Shown here piece after piece: positions 54,924-63,830 of a stretch of 64,000 bases of DNA. The position numbers and the translations under genes are program-made. The DNA comes from UBA7957 sp965224675 (GTDB lineage: Bacteria > Pseudomonadota > Gammaproteobacteria > Granulosicoccales > Granulosicoccaceae), in the NCBI GenBank assembly GCA_965224675.1, contig CBDDAA010000004.1, positions 2,294,001 to 2,358,000 of the forward strand, given 5' to 3'. How positions within the stretch are numbered: the first letter of the stretch is position 1; every line of letters begins with the position of its first letter. Below the pieces are notes generated by a model, which saw only the letters and a list, made by a program, of their open reading frames with translations, did no database searches and was not told the origin of the DNA.

Positions 54924-56489
54924 ATGCCAACAAAGCGAGTAAGGCGAAGAAGAAATTCAAAAACGACAGATCAAACCCTGCAGGAACCGCCGGTTTGTCC
55001 GGGTGAGTCGAGTGGTTGTTTTAAGCCACTAACCGACAAGGCGATAAAACAGGTTCACAACGCCGCCCTCGATGTGTTGGAAAAAATCGGCCTGTCCCAG
55101 GCCATTCCATCATGCATTGAGCGAGTGACACATGCAGGTGGAACTTACTCTAATGATGACCGTCTGTTCTTTCCCCGAGCTTTAATTGAATCCACATTAG
55201 CAACAGCGGCCCGTAATATAACCCTTTATGGTCAAACCCCAGATTTTGATTTGAACCTTGCCGGCAGCAGAACCTATTTTGGCACAGCCGGGGCTGCAGT
55301 ACATATAGTGGATAGTTGGAAGGCGGGAGCCGAGGGCAATGCTGGTGCCTATCGAGACTCTACCTTAAAAGACGTCTACGACGCCGCTCGGTTGGTTGAT
55401 CGACTTGAGCATATCCACTATTTTCAACGTTGTCTGGTCGCACGTGATGTAGAGGATCCTCGACTGATGGATCTTAATACCTGTTATGCGTCAGTGGCCG
55501 GAACAAGAAAACATGTAGGCACAAGTTTTGTTGAATCTGATCACGTAACTGAAGCTTTGGATATGCTTCACCGGATTGCCGGCAGTGAAGAGAAATGGCG
55601 TGAACGGCCGTTTGTCAGTGCATCTACCTGCTTTGTTGTGCCACCATTGCGCTTTGCTGAAGACGCCTGTCATGTATTGCAAACCTGCGTAGAAGGCGGT
55701 ATGCCGGTTTTGCTGTTATCAGCAGGTCAAGCGGGTGCAACAAGTCCGGTGGCGCTTTCGGGTTCTGTCGTGCAAGGCGTCGCAGAAGTGCTTGCAGGTT
55801 TGGTTTTTGTCAATTTAATAAAACCGGGTCATCCTGCAATTTTTGGTGCCTGGCCATTTGTCTCTGACTTGCGCACCGGCTCCATGACCGGAGGCAGTGG
55901 AGAGCAGGCCGTGTTGATGGCTGCCGTGGGTCAAATGGGTCGATATTACAAGCTACCAACCGGCATTGCTGCAGGCATGACAGATTCTAAAATCCCCGAT
56001 GCCCAATCAGGTTATGAAAAAGCTTATTCCCTCACTATGGCGGGGCATAGCGGTGCTAATCTGGTATATGAATCTGCTGGCATGCATGCGAGCCTGATGG
56101 GCTTCAGCTTTGAAAGCTGTGTTATTGACAATGACATGCTCGGTGCAATCAATCGAAGCATACGCGGTATAGACATGGATTCACTATCGCTGTCGTTAGA
56201 GGCGATGAGGGAGGTTTGTCTTGAGGGACCAGAGCACTATCTGGGTCATAGCCAGACACTGGAACGGATGAAAAAAGAATTTATCTATCCCGATCTGGCA
56301 AACCGCCAATCCCCCACTGAATGGCAGGAACAAGGCAGTCCATCCATCAATGTTAGCGCCCGGGAAAAAGCTCAGAAAATCCTTGCAACACACTACCCCA
56401 GGCCGGTTTCGCAAATGATTGACCATCAGATTCGCAACGAATTTGATATCCGACTACCACAAGCCCAAATGCAAGCAGCGGATAACTGA
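54924..56489 (+). CDS. Non-pyrrolysine MttB-family methyltransferase
   Basis: 521 residues of the trimethylamine methyltransferase (MttB/DUF) family: CFKPLTDKAIKQVHNAALDV, KIGLSQAIP, then GTAGAAVHIVDS and GQAGATSPVALSGSVVQGVA, and the late GAWPFVSDLRTGSMTGGSGE. There is no in-frame amber codon, so it is the pyrrolysine-free MttB type; members demethylate quaternary amines such as glycine betaine or carnitine, passing the methyl to a corrinoid protein or elsewhere. No corrinoid-protein gene is adjacent. ATG 54924 has GAGGG eight bases before it; GTG 54915 is less likely. It is one base from the next gene, so one operon. Confidence 0.88.
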   Translation: MPTKRVRRRRNSKTTDQTLQEPPVCPGESSGCFKPLTDKAIKQVHNAALDVLEKIGLSQAIPSCIERVTHAGGTYSNDDRLFFPRALIESTLATAARNITLYGQTPDFDLNLAGSRTYFGTAGAAVHIVDSWKAGAEGNAGAYRDSTLKDVYDAARLVDRLEHIHYFQRCLVARDVEDPRLMDLNTCYASVAGTRKHVGTSFVESDHVTEALDMLHRIAGSEEKWRERPFVSASTCFVVPPLRFAEDACHVLQTCVEGGMPVLLLSAGQAGATSPVALSGSVVQGVAEVLAGLVFVNLIKPGHPAIFGAWPFVSDLRTGSMTGGSGEQAVLMAAVGQMGRYYKLPTGIAAGMTDSKIPDAQSGYEKAYSLTMAGHSGANLVYESAGMHASLMGFSFESCVIDNDMLGAINRSIRGIDMDSLSLSLEAMREVCLEGPEHYLGHSQTLERMKKEFIYPDLANRQSPTEWQEQGSPSINVSAREKAQKILATHYPRPVSQMIDHQIRNEFDIRLPQAQMQAADN

Positions 56490-56490
56490 A

Positions 56491-58950
56491 ATGACTCAAC
56501 ACGTCACTAAAGATAGAAAAACCATTCCAACTCAGGCTCGTGTTGTTATTATTGGTGGCGGCATGATGGGTGTGGGATTGCTCTATCACCTGGCTGAGGC
56601 GGGTTGGAAAGATGTTGTATTAGTGGAAAAAGGCGAATTGACATCTGGTTCTACCTGGCATGCTGCAGGCCAATGCCCCAGTTTTATTGCCAACTATACA
56701 ATGGCCAAAATCCACGATTATGGACTCCGGCTTTACCCCAGGCTTGAAGAGTTAACCGGCCAATACGTAGGTTGGCACGGTTGCGGCGGCATCCGTTTTG
56801 CCACTAAACCTGAAGAAATTGATTGGTTTAAACATGTTGCCGGTGTAGCGAAGCTTATTGGTTTTGAGTGTGAAATCATTGATCCCGGAAAAATTCGTCA
56901 ACTTAACCCTTTTGTGACACTCGATGGCGTATTGGCAGGCGCCTGGACCACAGAAGACGGTCACGTTGATCCGGCCGGTTGTTGCAACGCGTTAGCACAC
57001 GGTGCACGAAATATGGGTGCCCGGATCAGCCTGCGCAATCGCGTACTCGACATTAAGCAAAAAACTTCCGGTGACTGGCAAGTCATTACTGAACAGGGCA
57101 CCATCACCTGTGAATTAGTGGTTAATGCTGCAGGCTGTTATGCTCGCCAAATAAGCCAAATGGTCGGTACTGATCTACCTATCACCAATATGAAGCACAC
57201 TTATATTGTCACAGATACTGTTCAGGAATTTCTGGAGTGTGATAAAGAAATGCCGGTTATGCGCGACCCCTACCCATCTTCTTATTACCGACAGGAACAA
57301 AAATCTGCACTGATAGGTATTTATGAAACACAAGATTCACAGGCCTGTTGGACACATAGAGATGGTTGGCCTGAATGGGACTCGGAAAACGAACTATTCG
57401 AAGCTGATTTGGATAATCTGACACCTTATCTTGAGCGGGTTATGGAGCGAGTACCGATTTGGTCTGACCTTGGCATCAAGCGGGTTATTTGCGGGGCTAT
57501 ACCACATACACCCGATGGTAACCCTTTGCTCGGTCCGGCAAGTGGATTACAAAATTTCTGGCAATGCAACGGCGCTTCCATTGGCATCGCTGCAGGCGCT
57601 GGTTGCGGTAAATACCTGGCACAATGGATGATGCACGGCGATTCTGAAATTAATATGGCAGAGCTGGATCCGCGCCGATTTGCACGTCATGCACCCGGAG
57701 AATTCACTCGAGCGCGATCACACCAAGACTACGAGCACATGTATGCCCTGCATCTTCCAGGCGAAGAACGCCCGGCTGCACGCAAAGCACGAACCTCATC
57801 GCTGTATGATCGCCTATTGCAAGCTGGCTGCGTGTATACAGAAGCAAATGGCTGGGAAAGACCAAAATGGTTTTCACTGAATGCTGAAATAGAACAACCT
57901 GGCTTTCGGCATAACAACATTTTTAAAATTGTCGCCGGGGAATGCCGTGCAGTTAGAGAACGAGTCGGTGTTCTGGATTTGTCCAGTTTTGCCAAGTTTA
58001 TGGTTGAGGGACGTGGTGCCGAGCAGTTCTTAAACCGAATTTGCGCTAATCGAATGTCAAGGCGTAAAGGCGGAATAATACTGGCTCATTACCTCTCTGA
58101 CGAGGGCCGGATCAACGGTGAGTCAACCATCACTCGATTAGGCGATGAATCGTTCTACGTCCTATCGGGAACTATGGCGCAAGATCGCGACTACGACCTT
58201 CTAACTCAGGCAGTGCTGGAAGAGGAAGATGTGCAGATAAGCAATATTACCGATGATTGGGGCACATTAGTCGTCGCAGGACCAAAATCACGACAAGTAT
58301 TGACTCTACTGACATCTACCTCACTTAAAAGTACCGATTTTCCATGGCTTAGCGCTCAGGAAATAAATGTGGCTGGATGCGATGTACGCGCTTTGCGAGT
58401 TAATTATGTAGGTGAATTAGGTTGGGAATTACACTGTCCCATGAGCCAGATGTTGACATTGTATAACGCTGTTTGGAATGCAGGTGTTGAATTTAACATT
58501 GCCAATTTTGGTGTCTATTGCGTAAATTCTTTGCGTATGGAAAAAGCCTATAAGGGTTGGGGTACAGAACTGACGAACGAAATTACATTAATTGAAGCGG
58601 GTATGGAACGTTTTTTTGCAGAAAGTAAATCGAATTTCAGCGGAAAGCTGGCAACGTTAAAAATTAGACAAAACAGCTTATCTACGCATTTGGTTTATTT
58701 TGAAGTCAAAGGCGCAGATAGCGAGGTTCGCGGTAGTGAACCGATATGGTTTGATAAACAACTTGTCGGTGTAACAACTTCGGGTGGATATGGCCACTAC
58801 ACAGGGAAAAATTTAGGTTTTGCATATATTAAACCCGATTTGAACACTCAAGACTGTAGATTTACAATAAATTTGTTAGGTGTTGAATACCCTGTCACCC
58901 TACTCAAATCCCCAGTTTGGGACTCGGCAAATACACGGCTACGTGATTGA
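56491..58950 (+). CDS. Dimethylglycine/sarcosine dehydrogenase-like FAD oxidoreductase fused to GcvT
   Basis: The 819-residue protein starts with FAD-binding ARVVIIGGGMMGVGLLYHLA (about 18-37) and SGSTWHAAGQCPSF, in which the His is the covalent-flavin position in dimethylglycine dehydrogenases. FAO_M follows (about 390-440) and then GcvT and GcvT_C domains (about 445-810). The expected reaction is oxidative N-demethylation of a methylated glycine or amine, passing the formaldehyde unit to tetrahydrofolate in the GcvT part. Directly downstream of the MttB-family gene (one-base gap), it would handle the next, less methylated product. Which amine is used cannot be read from sequence. Confidence 0.88.
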   Translation: MTQHVTKDRKTIPTQARVVIIGGGMMGVGLLYHLAEAGWKDVVLVEKGELTSGSTWHAAGQCPSFIANYTMAKIHDYGLRLYPRLEELTGQYVGWHGCGGIRFATKPEEIDWFKHVAGVAKLIGFECEIIDPGKIRQLNPFVTLDGVLAGAWTTEDGHVDPAGCCNALAHGARNMGARISLRNRVLDIKQKTSGDWQVITEQGTITCELVVNAAGCYARQISQMVGTDLPITNMKHTYIVTDTVQEFLECDKEMPVMRDPYPSSYYRQEQKSALIGIYETQDSQACWTHRDGWPEWDSENELFEADLDNLTPYLERVMERVPIWSDLGIKRVICGAIPHTPDGNPLLGPASGLQNFWQCNGASIGIAAGAGCGKYLAQWMMHGDSEINMAELDPRRFARHAPGEFTRARSHQDYEHMYALHLPGEERPAARKARTSSLYDRLLQAGCVYTEANGWERPKWFSLNAEIEQPGFRHNNIFKIVAGECRAVRERVGVLDLSSFAKFMVEGRGAEQFLNRICANRMSRRKGGIILAHYLSDEGRINGESTITRLGDESFYVLSGTMAQDRDYDLLTQAVLEEEDVQISNITDDWGTLVVAGPKSRQVLTLLTSTSLKSTDFPWLSAQEINVAGCDVRALRVNYVGELGWELHCPMSQMLTLYNAVWNAGVEFNIANFGVYCVNSLRMEKAYKGWGTELTNEITLIEAGMERFFAESKSNFSGKLATLKIRQNSLSTHLVYFEVKGADSEVRGSEPIWFDKQLVGVTTSGGYGHYTGKNLGFAYIKPDLNTQDCRFTINLLGVEYPVTLLKSPVWDSANTRLRD

Positions 58951-59336
58951 AATTTTATTGCAACTTACTAATTCCCAATGACAGATAGACCTTTATTATC
59001 CATTAGTAACCGTACAGAAAATGCGTTAAACTCATACCATTCATGATGATCAGAATTTGAGATCGAATCTCGAAATTAAATGATTCACTATACACTGTTC
59101 TATGGTGTAGCTACGGCGTGAGTGAATAAGGCAAGGAACGTGCATGAGTGTCTTCTTTACAAATTTATTGTAATCGCTAGTTACTCAGAAACAAGAAAAG
59201 GAGATTGATTAAATCACCCTTCCAAGCAATAACCACAGAATATTTTGTATGTTGCCTGACCTCAAATCACAGGCAATGCCTTATGAGACACCCCAACAAT
59301 ACTAATAATTAAAAATACAGTTTATGGAGACTATTA
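58951..59336. other. Gene-free interval upstream of the CysN-CysC gene
   Basis: No gene is seen. A palindromic stretch TTGAGATCGAATCTCGAA lies near 59056-59074 and could be a regulator site or a weak terminator of the upstream operon; it has no T run. The ribosome site GGAG lies eight bases before ATG 59337. No trace of the missing CysN GTPase domain was found here in any frame. Confidence 0.4.
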
Positions 59337-60596
59337 ATGAATGACGTGACAACTTCGGCAATCGACCTTGATGCCTTTCTCAATTGCATCGAAGCTCACA
59401 GCAATCAGGAAATTCAAAGTTTCCGGCTGCCTGTTCAGTCGGTTGACAATTCAGCTTCTGGCGCAACAGGTATAAACGGCACGGTTGCATCAGGCTCGAT
59501 TGAGGTGGGTATGTCGGCTGTGGCAAGCCTGTCTGGTAAATCTTCAATTATTAAACAGATTATGGGCCCATCCGGTGAGTTGAAACGGGCTGAAACCGGA
59601 CATACTGTATCGATGTTTTTAGCAGATGATATCGACATAAAACAGGGCGATGTACTTGCTGAAAAAGGTAAGGAACCCGATGTAGCAGATCAGTTTGCTG
59701 CTCACCTGATATGGATGGATAAAGAGGCGATGCTGCCGGAAAGAACCTATATTATTCGTATCGCCACCGCCATGGCTACCGTACAGGTGACCGATCTTGT
59801 GCATCAAATTGACGTTAACACACGCGGCAAATTGGCTGCAAAAAAATTGCATAAAAATGAAATTGGTTATTGCAAACTGGCACTTGACCAAGCCGTCGCT
59901 TTTGATACCTACGCTAACAATGATCAAACCGGAATATTTGAACTTTTTGATAAATTCACAGAAGCGAAAGTTGCTTTTGGTGTAATCGATTTTGCCCTTC
60001 GTCGTGCCAGCAATATCGAATGGCATGACATGAAGATTGACAAAAAGGTGCGAGCCCAGATCAATCAACAAACACCGTGTTTACTCTGGTTCACCGGCCT
60101 TTCAGGATCAGGCAAATCAACAATTGCTGACCGTTTGGAACAGAAATTACATGCACTTGGCAAACGAACCTATCTGCTAGATGGCGATAACGTACGCCAT
60201 GGGCTGAATAAAGACCTCGGTTTCACTGATCAAGATCGGGTTGAGAATATTCGCCGAATCGGTGAGGTGTCTAAACTGATGGTGGATGCTGGCCTCATCG
60301 TTATTTCCTCGTTTATCTCCCCTTTTCGCTCTGAGCGGCAGATGGCACGTAGTCAAATGGATGAAAACAACGAATTTATAGAAATATTTGTAAATACGCC
60401 TATTGAGATTTGCGAAGAACGTGACCCTAAAGGGCTTTATAAAAAAGCACGAGCAGGTGATCTAAAGAATTTCACGGGCATAGACTCCGATTATGAGATA
60501 CCCGAAAATGCAGAGATTGTTCTAAAAGCCGGGCACGGGAATCCCGATGATCTGGCGGATCAGATAATTGATTACCTCTCATCGAAATCCTTATAA
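59337..60596 (+). CDS. cysC: APS kinase with N-terminal CysN domains II/III but no GTPase domain
   Basis: The C-terminal part (about 235-419) is a complete adenylylsulfate kinase: Walker A WFTGLSGSGKSTIADRLEQK, LDGDNVRHGLNKDLGF, and FISPFRSERQMAR with the DGDN and phosphate contacts. It makes PAPS from APS. The first 235 residues match the post-GTPase domains of CysN: SFRLPVQSVD, GTVASGSIEVGMSAVA, AHLIWMDKEAMLPERTYIIR and IGYCKLALDQAVAFD. The G1-G4 GTPase motifs of CysN are absent; the protein begins where the G domain would end. A normal CysNC is about 630 residues, this is 419. No cysD is nearby. Confidence 0.9.
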   Translation: MNDVTTSAIDLDAFLNCIEAHSNQEIQSFRLPVQSVDNSASGATGINGTVASGSIEVGMSAVASLSGKSSIIKQIMGPSGELKRAETGHTVSMFLADDIDIKQGDVLAEKGKEPDVADQFAAHLIWMDKEAMLPERTYIIRIATAMATVQVTDLVHQIDVNTRGKLAAKKLHKNEIGYCKLALDQAVAFDTYANNDQTGIFELFDKFTEAKVAFGVIDFALRRASNIEWHDMKIDKKVRAQINQQTPCLLWFTGLSGSGKSTIADRLEQKLHALGKRTYLLDGDNVRHGLNKDLGFTDQDRVENIRRIGEVSKLMVDAGLIVISSFISPFRSERQMARSQMDENNEFIEIFVNTPIEICEERDPKGLYKKARAGDLKNFTGIDSDYEIPENAEIVLKAGHGNPDDLADQIIDYLSSKSL

Positions 60597-60632
60597 CGGA
60601 TGTAATCGCACAATTAATCCGGGAACAATTAT

Positions 60633-60661
60633 GCCTGTATGAAGAGATCACAGGCTTCTTT
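60633..60661 (+). terminator. Terminator-like hairpin after the CysN-CysC gene
   Basis: GCCTGT/ACAGGC arms with an 11-base loop followed by TTCTTT, 37 bases past the stop codon. The T run is imperfect. Confidence 0.5.
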
Positions 60662-60722
60662 AATCTGGGCGTTACTCTCGTTAGCTTTTCTAACTGGCCT
60701 ATTTGGAAGAATAACAATTTGC

Positions 60723-60751
60723 TTGACAGAATCGTTGGGGAACCGCAAAAT
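60723..60751 (+). promoter_or_regulatory. Promoter of tRNA-Gly
   Basis: TTGACA (60723-60728), 17 bases, CAAAAT (60746-60751), 16 bases before the tRNA. Perfect -35, weak -10. Confidence 0.55.
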
Positions 60752-60767
60752 ACGCGGCTTGATTTAT

Positions 60768-60843
<76 letters not shown>

Positions 60844-61072
60844 TAACACATTGTTTTGATTGGTTATGGAAACGCACAAAAATCTTCTCTAGGCTATCAG
60901 TAGGTAATCAATTTTCATCGATTTACCTACGGATTTCAGCCTGCATTAACGCCCAAATATTCTCCTTTTCTGAGTGCACACGGAAGTCCACATTGCGACG
61001 GATACGATCCCTCTTCCGCCAATTCATTTCTCTAATACCTCAGAACCTCGAATCCTCTGGGGTGGACCATCT

Positions 61073-61987
61073 ATGCGCGTAATCGATCTCTTTGCTGGAG
61101 CGGGTGGATTTTCGACTGGCGCGGTGATGGCTGGAGCAAAAGTCGTGTGGGCAGCGAACCATTGGGCCGCTGCAGTTAATATACACAAAGTAAATCACCC
61201 AAATACCCTGCATGTCTGCCAGGATCTCCACCAGGTGGACTGGTCACTGGTTCCTGAACATGACGTGATGCTGGCGTCACCGGCGTGTCAGGGTCATTCT
61301 CGCGCCCGTGGCAAAAACAGACCACATCACGATATTACCAGATCAACAGCCTGGGCAGTCATATCTGCAGCTGAATATCACCGGCCAGAATTTATTGTCG
61401 TCGAGAATGTGCCTGAATTCATAAACTGGACCTTATTCTCTTCTTGGTGTCAGGCGCTGGTCGCGTTAGGTTACACGATTAACAATCAATTGATTGACGC
61501 CGCTAATCACGCCGTTCCTCAGCATCGCAAACGGCTTTTTCTGATTTGTAGTAGGTCGGCAAACCCAGTGACACTCAAATTCAAATCACGGGAGCTTATT
61601 CCCGTAGATGCCAGCATCTATTGGAGCTTCCCGCGATGGACAAAAATCAATAAAAAAGGACGAAGCAAAGCGACGCTCAATCGAGTTAAAGCAGGTCGTT
61701 TGCAATATGGAGATAAATTTGTAATGCCATTTTACGGTTCTGGATCTGGGTTGACTGGCAGAAGTATTCATCGGCCAATCGGGACTCTGACAACACGTGA
61801 CAGATGGGCCATCGTTGACGGCGATAGGATGAGGATGCTGCAACCCAGCGAGGCAAAGCGAATTATGGGGTTTCCTCGTGATTACATAATTCCAAAAACA
61901 AAAAGTGAATCAATGCACATGCTAGGCAACGCGGTGTGTCCACCCGTAGCCAGAGGCATCCTAAGCGAACTAATGCGGGTAGCGTGA
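61073..61987 (+). CDS. C5-cytosine DNA methyltransferase
   Basis: 305 residues from ATG 61073 (GGGGTGGA about 8 bases upstream; the frame is open to 60974). Motif I MRVIDLFAGAGGFSTGAVM, motif IV SPACQGHSRARG with the catalytic Cys, motif VI VVENVPEFI, motif VIII QHRKRLFLI and motif X GNAVCPPVARGI are present. The usual PCQ is ACQ after a Pro here (SPACQ), a variant seen in some phage-type enzymes. The region between motifs VIII and IX for target recognition is short. No endonuclease or Vsr gene is adjacent, so it may be an orphan methylase carried by a phage or element. Confidence 0.92.
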   Translation: MRVIDLFAGAGGFSTGAVMAGAKVVWAANHWAAAVNIHKVNHPNTLHVCQDLHQVDWSLVPEHDVMLASPACQGHSRARGKNRPHHDITRSTAWAVISAAEYHRPEFIVVENVPEFINWTLFSSWCQALVALGYTINNQLIDAANHAVPQHRKRLFLICSRSANPVTLKFKSRELIPVDASIYWSFPRWTKINKKGRSKATLNRVKAGRLQYGDKFVMPFYGSGSGLTGRSIHRPIGTLTTRDRWAIVDGDRMRMLQPSEAKRIMGFPRDYIIPKTKSESMHMLGNAVCPPVARGILSELMRVA

Positions 61988-62165
61988 CAAATTCGTGTCA
62001 AGTGAATCGACATAAATCAGTTGTTTTGTCAAGCATACGGATCAGATTGGAATAATTTCGGAATATTTATACTCGAAATTGAGAAAAACGACTATTTAAC
62101 CGACGCCGGGTGGCCTTCCGTAGTCATATATAAATTTAATCATATAACTGGTAGCAGAGAGAGAA

Positions 62166-62354
62166 ATGAGTAAATCAGACCCGGACCGTAATTGTCCAGA
62201 TTGTCACTACCCAATCGGCAGACCCTTCGACAACGGCGACGGAATAGACAGGTGCGAACAATGCGCTGTCTCCAAATTCAAAAAAGACTGTCCTTATACT
62301 TACTTTCTAAATGCGCCTGGTGGTCGCCAGGTATTCAAGACTGAAGGCTACTAG
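62166..62354 (+). CDS. Small zinc-ribbon protein
   Basis: 62 residues with two Cys pairs: NCPDCHYPIG and DRCEQCAVSK, likely a single zinc ribbon, and a third Cys in KKDCPYTYF. GAGAGAGA precedes the ATG. Unknown family, typical of small phage or mobile-element genes. Spacing and strand match the genes that follow. Confidence 0.65.
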   Translation: MSKSDPDRNCPDCHYPIGRPFDNGDGIDRCEQCAVSKFKKDCPYTYFLNAPGGRQVFKTEGY

Positions 62355-62491
62355 GACATGGATAAGGTTAAACGCCACGCTTAATCTTAATCGCATATCG
62401 GCGATTGCGTACTTTGCTGCCAACAGAACCCCACGAAGAAGCACCGACACGATATTTGTCACCTGGTGCAATCCCGGTGATAGGGTGATCT

Positions 62492-62863
62492 ATGACAACT
62501 GAATTAGTACGAAGATTAATAGAGGCAAGCGAAAATTCCCAGCAACGAACTTCAGGTAGCGATATTTTTTATGAAGCCGCTGATCGAATGAACTATTTGG
62601 AGCAACAATTTGATGATATTGTTGATATTTGCGGAATTGGCAAAAAAACCGCGACGGGCTCGATAATTTTAACAAACGTAAGAAATGCATCGAGACGAGC
62701 AGACTGCCTATCACTCATTGAGTATCACCTATCAGAAAAGAAAATAGACGAAAATGGCAAGGAGAAAGTTGAAAGCCTTCTCAATTGGGATGAAAACCCG
62801 GACAAGTACATTGAAACGTTTAAACAAGCGATCGGGAACAAAATATGGACAAAGAAGCAATAA
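62492..62863 (+). CDS. Unknown protein (phage-type, 123 residues)
   Basis: MTTELVRRLIEASENSQQRT begins a largely helical, charged protein with QQFDDIVDICGIGKKTATGS in the middle, where GIGKKTA resembles a short helix-hairpin-helix turn. No family recognised. The first of a run of closely spaced small genes on the same strand. A further 20-codon frame (62846-62908) overlaps its end and could be a leader for the next gene. Confidence 0.55.
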   Translation: MTTELVRRLIEASENSQQRTSGSDIFYEAADRMNYLEQQFDDIVDICGIGKKTATGSIILTNVRNASRRADCLSLIEYHLSEKKIDENGKEKVESLLNWDENPDKYIETFKQAIGNKIWTKKQ

Positions 62864-62903
62864 AAGTTAATCGGGCAGATGGTGAACGTCGTGGAGTGAG
62901 AAT

Positions 62904-63320
62904 GTGAATAAATTTGTTGTCGAGTTTTATAGGGCTAATATTGAGAGTCATATCTCAGTAATACCTGCTTTAAAGCGGTTGCCGTCATGGATGCCTGATT
63001 GGGTGTTGAGACGGTTGATGCAAATTCATGATTGGACAAAAAAATACGATAATCGAATACGGAATGAGACGTTTGAAGTAACACGGACCCGACTTGATTT
63101 CTCAAATATTGTTGATCATGTCAATATACAAAAAGACACCGTCTATCGTCAGACTGGGAGAATTCCGAGTCAACTATTTATTGGCTATTCCAGTTACATG
63201 GAAATAAGCAATGAAATTATGATCGAATATAATTGCTTCAATAATTTGGAATTCCAAAATTTGTTTGGGCTTAAGATCATTGTAGTGCCTTGGATAGATG
63301 GATTGTTGGTTATGCCATGA
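62904..63320 (+). CDS. Unknown protein (138 residues)
   Basis: Starts with GTG 62904, preceded by GTGGAGTGAG. The sequence is basic in the first half (YRANIESHISVIPALKRLPS, RNETFEVTRTRLDF) and ends in a hydrophobic LKIIVVPWIDGLLVMP. No recognised family. Its stop overlaps the next start (ATGA at 63317-63320), so the two are translationally coupled. Confidence 0.55.
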   Translation: MNKFVVEFYRANIESHISVIPALKRLPSWMPDWVLRRLMQIHDWTKKYDNRIRNETFEVTRTRLDFSNIVDHVNIQKDTVYRQTGRIPSQLFIGYSSYMEISNEIMIEYNCFNNLEFQNLFGLKIIVVPWIDGLLVMP

Positions 63321-63622
63321 CAGTTTATACGATTGAGGTCACATACGAAACTGGTGACAGCATGGACCACTATGAGGTTGTAGATGAGGTCTTGGGTATT
63401 ACGTCCACCGACTTAGCTATAGCCAAGGAAAATCTAAGACGCATAAAAACGCAGTTTCATGAAATCGGAGATTTAAACAATTATGGTGGCTGCGAATTAA
63501 CCCTTCTGACTGACAAGGGGGAACGTACTATCGATCCTTTTTGGTTAGGGTATCACGAGAATTTAATTGGGGTAAAAATAGCAATAAAGAGAGATGATGA
63601 TATGGAATTTTATCCGAAATAA
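63317..63622 (+). CDS. Unknown protein (101 residues)
   Basis: ATG 63317 chosen for the four-base overlap with the previous stop. The protein (TVYTIEVTYETGDSMDHYEV, KGERTIDPFWLGYHENLIGV) looks like an alpha/beta small domain with alternating strands. No family recognised. It is 18 bases from the next gene. Confidence 0.55.
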   Translation: MTVYTIEVTYETGDSMDHYEVVDEVLGITSTDLAIAKENLRRIKTQFHEIGDLNNYGGCELTLLTDKGERTIDPFWLGYHENLIGVKIAIKRDDDMEFYPK

Positions 63623-63640
63623 CATACGAGAGATAATTGA

Positions 63641-63817
63641 ATGATCAGACTCGGCGCAATAATTAGGCGGTATAGAATATTTGAAGATATCACGCAGAAA
63701 ACACTGGCTAAGCAGATTGGTGTATCACCGGGCGCGATATCCAGCATGGAGGCAGGGCATGCACCCTCTTCTGAAACCTTGCTTAAAGTAATGAAGTTTG
63801 TGTTTGAGGTTAAATAA
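63641..63817 (+). CDS. Small HTH (XRE/Cro-like) protein
   Basis: 58 residues, almost entirely an HTH: LGAIIRRYRIFEDITQKTLA, then KQIGVSPGAISSMEAGHAPS and ETLLKVMKF. Helix 2-turn-helix 3 (QKTLAKQIGVSPGAISSME) is textbook Cro/XRE. Such small regulators control lysogeny or conjugation modules. It lacks any dimerisation domain. Confidence 0.8.
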   Translation: MIRLGAIIRRYRIFEDITQKTLAKQIGVSPGAISSMEAGHAPSSETLLKVMKFVFEVK

Positions 63818-63830
63818 TAGGGGCATGGTT

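Noticed and set aside
54924..56489. Pyrrolysine-containing MttB
   Set aside because: The reading frame has no in-frame TAG before its stop, so no amber readthrough is needed.
62311..62502. 63-codon gene between the zinc-ribbon gene and the next gene
   Set aside because: Overlaps both neighbours, is rich in Arg from frame bias and has no ribosome site.
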